Positions 5,797 through 7,727 of a DNA stretch of 7,727 bases are shown here, piece by piece (the stretch's first letter is position 1; each line of letters starts with the position of its first letter). This DNA comes from CAMLHU01 sp031393795. Its GTDB lineage: Bacteria > Gemmatimonadota > Gemmatimonadetes > Gemmatimonadales > GWC2-71-9. The notes under the pieces are model-generated. The model did not search any database. It was not told the DNA's origin and was given only the letters and a program-made list of their open reading frames with translations. The DNA lies in NCBI GenBank assembly GCA_031393795.1, contig JANMWE010000057.1, positions 1 to 7,727 on the forward strand, given 5' to 3'. Both the position numbers and the translations under genes were made by a program.

Positions 5797-5939
5797 TCCG
5801 CGATTCATCACGGAAGCGCGGAAGTACGGAGTCTCGCGGAAAGGGATATTGTGGTCTCAATGCCAGATCTTGCCTTTGAATCCACAAGATCTTGTTCCGC
5901 GAAACTCCGCGTTCCCGTGTTTCCGCGATCGTTCACGGA
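5797..5939. repeat. Large intergenic quasi-palindrome of TCCGCGA-type words with an AT-rich nested core
   Basis: Positions 5807-5841 pair imperfectly with 5895-5929: about 35 positions with only a handful of mismatches plus some G-T pairs, and a perfect CGCGGAA/TTCCGCG at the inner end. Arms are strings of TCGCGGA-like words in one orientation on the left and TCCGCGA-like words on the right. Outside the stem, TCCGCGAT..TCACGGA at 5797-5814 recurs as a direct copy at 5922-5939 (15 of 18 identical). The unpaired middle (5842-5894) is far less GC-rich than the arms and holds a second hairpin. It fills almost the entire gap between the aminopeptidase stop and the transporter start. No coding sequence is evident. 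Confidence 0.75.
5865..5892. repeat. Inner hairpin nested in the 5797-5939 element
   Basis: AGATCTTG (5865-5872) and CAAGATCT (5885-5892) are a perfect 8-base inverted repeat with a 12-base loop. It ends two bases before the inner end of the outer stem, so the transcript could fold as one long arm capped by this hairpin. Alternative pairing TTGTGG/CCACAA exists just beside it. Confidence 0.6.
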
Positions 5940-5957
5940 GCCATAGGTGATGCGCCG

Positions 5958-6845
5958 ATGAGCGAGCACGCGCGCGCCCGCCTGGGCGTGATCACCGCCG
6001 CCGCGATCTTCTCCACCGGCGGCGCCGCCATCAAGCTGACCACCCTCGCGGGGGTGCAGGTCGCCTGCTTCCGTTCCGCGATCGCCGCGGTGGCAGTGCT
6101 CCTGCTCGCCCCCGAATCGCGGCGCGGCTGGACCTGGCGCACGCTGGTGGCGAGCATCGCGTACGCGGCGTGCCTCACCCTCTTCGTGCTGGCCAACAAG
6201 CTCACCACCAGCGCCAACACGATCTTCCTCCAGGCGGCCGCCCCGCTCTATCTCCTGCTGCTGGGCCCCTGGCTCCTGAAGGAACGGGTCAAGCAGGCCG
6301 ATCTGGTCGTCCTCGGCGCGATGGCCGCGGGGCTCGGCTTCGTCTTCCTTGGCACGGAGCCACCGGTCCGCACGGCACCCGATCCGGCCCTCGGGAACAT
6401 CCTCGCGCTGCTGAGCGGCGTGGCGTGGGCCTTTCTGGTGATCGGGCTCCGCTGGCTCGGCCGAGCCGAGACCGGCGCGGGACAGGAGGCGCCGTCACCG
6501 ACCACCGCGGTGGTGCTGGGAAACCTCATCGCGGCGGCGGTGAATCTTCCCTTCGCGCTGCCCGTCCTCTCAGTGACCGTGGTGGACATCGTCACGGTGC
6601 TCTTTCTCGGGATCGTGCAGATCGGGATCGCCTATCTTCTGCTGAGCCGAGCGCTGAAGCGGGTGGGAGCGCTGGAGGCATCGCTGTTGCTGATGGTGGA
6701 GCCGGCGCTCAACCCACTCTGGTCGTGGCTGGTGCACGGTGAGGCGCCCGGCCCCTGGTCGCTGGCGGGAGGGGGGATGATCCTCGGCGCGACGGTGCTC
6801 AAGAGCGTCCTCGACAATCGACCTGAACTCCCGGTAGCGACGTGA
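5958..6845 (+). CDS. EamA/DMT-superfamily transporter (RhaT/YdcZ-like permease), ten membrane segments
   Basis: A 295-residue inner-membrane protein made of two EamA repeats. The first covers roughly residues 8-137 and the second 150-285. About ten hydrophobic helices are visible, among them ARLGVITAAAIFSTGGAAIK, the helix after TWRTLVASIAYA, QAAAPLYLLLLGPWLL, LVVLGAMAAGLGFVFLG, NILALLSGVAWAFLVIGL and the C-terminal SLLLMVEPALNPLWSWLVHGE. The ..VEPALNPLWSWLVHGE.. stretch near the end is characteristic of the family. Family members export or import small metabolites such as amino acids, nucleobases or sugars; the substrate cannot be told from sequence. ATG 5958 is chosen because AGGTGA lies seven bases upstream; the in-frame extension back to 5892 falls within the repeat element. 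The stop overlaps the next gene's GTG start by four bases, so the two are co-translated. Confidence 0.88.
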   Translation: MSEHARARLGVITAAAIFSTGGAAIKLTTLAGVQVACFRSAIAAVAVLLLAPESRRGWTWRTLVASIAYAACLTLFVLANKLTTSANTIFLQAAAPLYLLLLGPWLLKERVKQADLVVLGAMAAGLGFVFLGTEPPVRTAPDPALGNILALLSGVAWAFLVIGLRWLGRAETGAGQEAPSPTTAVVLGNLIAAAVNLPFALPVLSVTVVDIVTVLFLGIVQIGIAYLLLSRALKRVGALEASLLLMVEPALNPLWSWLVHGEAPGPWSLAGGGMILGATVLKSVLDNRPELPVAT

Positions 6846-7450
6846 CCCAGTTGGTGGAGACGGTGCGGGTGAAGAATGGAAAGGCGCCGCTCTGGCCCTA
6901 TCACCTCGTGCGATTGGCGCGGAGCGCCAAGGCGGTCGGGCTTCCGCTGCCGGCGCTGGTGGCGCCGGCCGGCGGTGAAGATCGGATCCTGCGGTACGCC
7001 ATCCGGGCGGATGGGTTCTCCCTGGTGGAGCGCGCCATTGGACCCACGACGCTGGTCAAACTCGGCGTCGCGACCGTTCCGCACGCCCCTTATCGCCACA
7101 AGACCGACGATCGGGCCCAATTCGACCGGGCGCTCGAAGAGGCGAAGGGGCGGGGGGAAGAGGACGCGATCCTGCTCAACCAAGGCAGCGTGGCGGAGTG
7201 CGCGATCTGGAGCTGCTTCTGGTGGGAAGGGCCGAAGCTCGCCGCGCCCCCCCTGGGCATCGGGATCCTCCCGAGCGTGGCCCGGGCGCGGCTGAACGAG
7301 CTGGCGGGGGGGATCGTTGAGGGGCGGGTGACGCCGGAAGAGTTCCGGGCCCGGGGCGGATTCCTGGCGAACGCGGCGCGGGGGGTGGTGGGGGTGGAGG
7401 GGGTGGCCGAGGTGCCGGGGACGGTCTTTCTCAGGACAAGATTTTGGTGA
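6842..7450 (+). CDS. Class-IV PLP aminotransferase fold, aminodeoxychorismate lyase-like, N-terminally short
   Basis: A 202-residue cytoplasmic PLP enzyme of the branched-chain aminotransferase / 4-amino-4-deoxychorismate lyase class. Visible landmarks are ETVRVKNG (6-13), HLVRLARSA (21-29), the Schiff-base lysine Lys87 in HKTDDR, DAILLNQGSVAEC with Glu119, the PLP-phosphate region GIGILPSVAR (139-148) and GGFLANAARGVVGV (172-185). It lacks the first 25 or so residues of stand-alone family members, including the DRGxxYGDGxFE segment, and resembles instead the lyase domain fused to PabB, which also begins near ETMR. If it is a PabC equivalent it makes p-aminobenzoate plus pyruvate for folate; a D-amino-acid or branched-chain aminotransferase is the alternative. 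The start is GTG 6842 (GTGA overlap with the transporter stop), with only weak Shine-Dalgarno, implying coupling. Confidence 0.8.
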   Translation: MTQLVETVRVKNGKAPLWPYHLVRLARSAKAVGLPLPALVAPAGGEDRILRYAIRADGFSLVERAIGPTTLVKLGVATVPHAPYRHKTDDRAQFDRALEEAKGRGEEDAILLNQGSVAECAIWSCFWWEGPKLAAPPLGIGILPSVARARLNELAGGIVEGRVTPEEFRARGGFLANAARGVVGVEGVAEVPGTVFLRTRFW

Positions 7451-7473
7451 GTGGAGAGGCGCGGTAGCCGCGA

Positions 7474-7540
7474 AAGGCGCGTAAGAGACGTGATGGCAGG
7501 CATTTGGACCCTCACGCGCCTGCCGCGTCTCACGCGCCTT
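7474..7540. repeat. Intergenic quasi-palindrome of GGCGCGT/ACGCGCC words downstream of the aminotransferase gene
   Basis: The left arm AAGGCGCGT, GAGACG, GGCAGGC (7474-7482, 7485-7490, 7495-7501) pairs with GCCTGCC, CGTCTC, ACGCGCCTT (7518-7524, 7526-7531, 7532-7540), interrupted by small bulges, with a 16-base loop. The right arm shows period-nine direct repetition: TCACGCGCCT at 7512-7521 and again at 7530-7539. A perfect 12-base palindrome TTCAAGCTTGAA (7539-7550) follows. It begins 23 bases after the stop codon and could serve as a terminator, though only a short CCTTCTT stretch follows. Confidence 0.7.
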
Positions 7541-7545
7541 CAAGC

Positions 7546-7574
7546 TTGAAAAACCTTCTTCCCGCCACTACTTT
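7546..7574 (+). promoter_or_regulatory. Candidate promoter of tRNA-His
   Basis: TTGAAA (7546-7551) is one base off the sigma-70 -35 consensus and is followed, after exactly 17 bases, by TACTTT (7569-7574), a weak -10. Transcription would begin near 7581, giving a leader of about 15 bases before the tRNA, which includes a CCCC-GAAA-GGGG mini-hairpin (7581-7592). The position is right, but the -10 match is poor. Confidence 0.4.
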
Positions 7575-7596
7575 CCACCTCCCCGAAAGGGGTTAT

Positions 7597-7671
7597 GGTG
7601 CTTGTAGCTCAATCGGTTAGAGCGCCGGTCTGTGGCACCGGAGGTTGCGGGTTCAATTCCCGTCAGGCACC
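7597..7671 (+). tRNA. tRNA-His (anticodon GTG), no encoded CCA
   Basis: A full cloverleaf is visible. The acceptor stem GTGCTTG (7598-7604) pairs with CAGGCAC (7664-7670). The D-arm is GCTC...GAGC. The anticodon stem CCGGT/ACCGG (7625-7629/7637-7641) holds loop CTGTGGC with anticodon GTG at 7632-7634. The T-arm is GCGGG-TTCAATT-CCCGT. The histidine identity pair G-1 (7597) opposite C73 (7671) is present. The genome does not encode the 3' CCA (CTG follows), so it must be added by nucleotidyltransferase. The remaining 56 bases to the window end show no gene. Confidence 0.97.
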
Positions 7672-7727
7672 CTGTATGCGCTGGGGCGGTGGGACGCAGT
7701 GGCGCTGGGAGATCGGAGTACGGCAGA

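Noticed and set aside
7672..7727. A second tRNA or start of another gene after tRNA-His
   Set aside because: No cloverleaf, start with ribosome binding site, or clear repeat can be made out in the 56 bases available.

Overview
The window is GC-rich, gene-dense bacterial DNA. It encodes many exported proteins: five of the seven genes appear to begin with a signal peptide. The mix of a secreted quinoprotein, sulfocyanin-like copper proteins, exported metallopeptidases or amidohydrolases and a CCA-less tRNA-His suggests Gemmatimonadota or a similar high-GC phylum such as Acidobacteriota. This is inferred from gene content and style only; no marker gene is present to settle it.

Left part, minus strand (1-3434): four genes read right to left. 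They are a periplasmic PQQ-dependent alcohol dehydrogenase-like quinoprotein (1722-3434), a sulfocyanin-like blue-copper protein (1069-1632), a small tryptophan-rich secreted protein of unknown function (686-1072), and the N-terminal 229 residues of an exported metal-dependent amidohydrolase (1-689, cut by the window edge). The last three are chained by 4-base ATGA overlaps, so they are almost certainly translated from one message. A strong GC hairpin lies between the quinoprotein gene and the copper-protein gene.

Centre (3435-3599 and rightward): a 165-bp AT-richer divergent promoter region separates the quinoprotein gene from a second sulfocyanin-like cupredoxin (3600-4097, plus strand). 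The two cupredoxins are paralogues flanking the quinoprotein. The natural reading is a periplasmic oxidation module in which the quinoprotein passes electrons to copper proteins rather than, or as well as, to a cytochrome c. The quinoprotein carries the Asp-x-Asp pair typical of lanthanide-dependent (XoxF-type) enzymes. The second cupredoxin has Glu where the axial copper ligand Met should be.

Right part, plus strand: an exported M1-family zinc aminopeptidase (4206-5789), an EamA/DMT-family transporter (5958-6845), an overlapping class-IV aminotransferase/aminodeoxychorismate lyase-like enzyme (6842-7450), and tRNA-His(GTG) (7597-7671). These look like ordinary housekeeping or peripheral metabolism.

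The least expected structure is intergenic. Three plus-strand gaps (4100-4194, 5797-5939, 7474-7540) each hold a large quasi-palindrome whose arms are built from short repeated words of about 7 to 10 bases. The word differs in each gap. These elements are not explained by the genes and may be a family of repeat-built hairpins.
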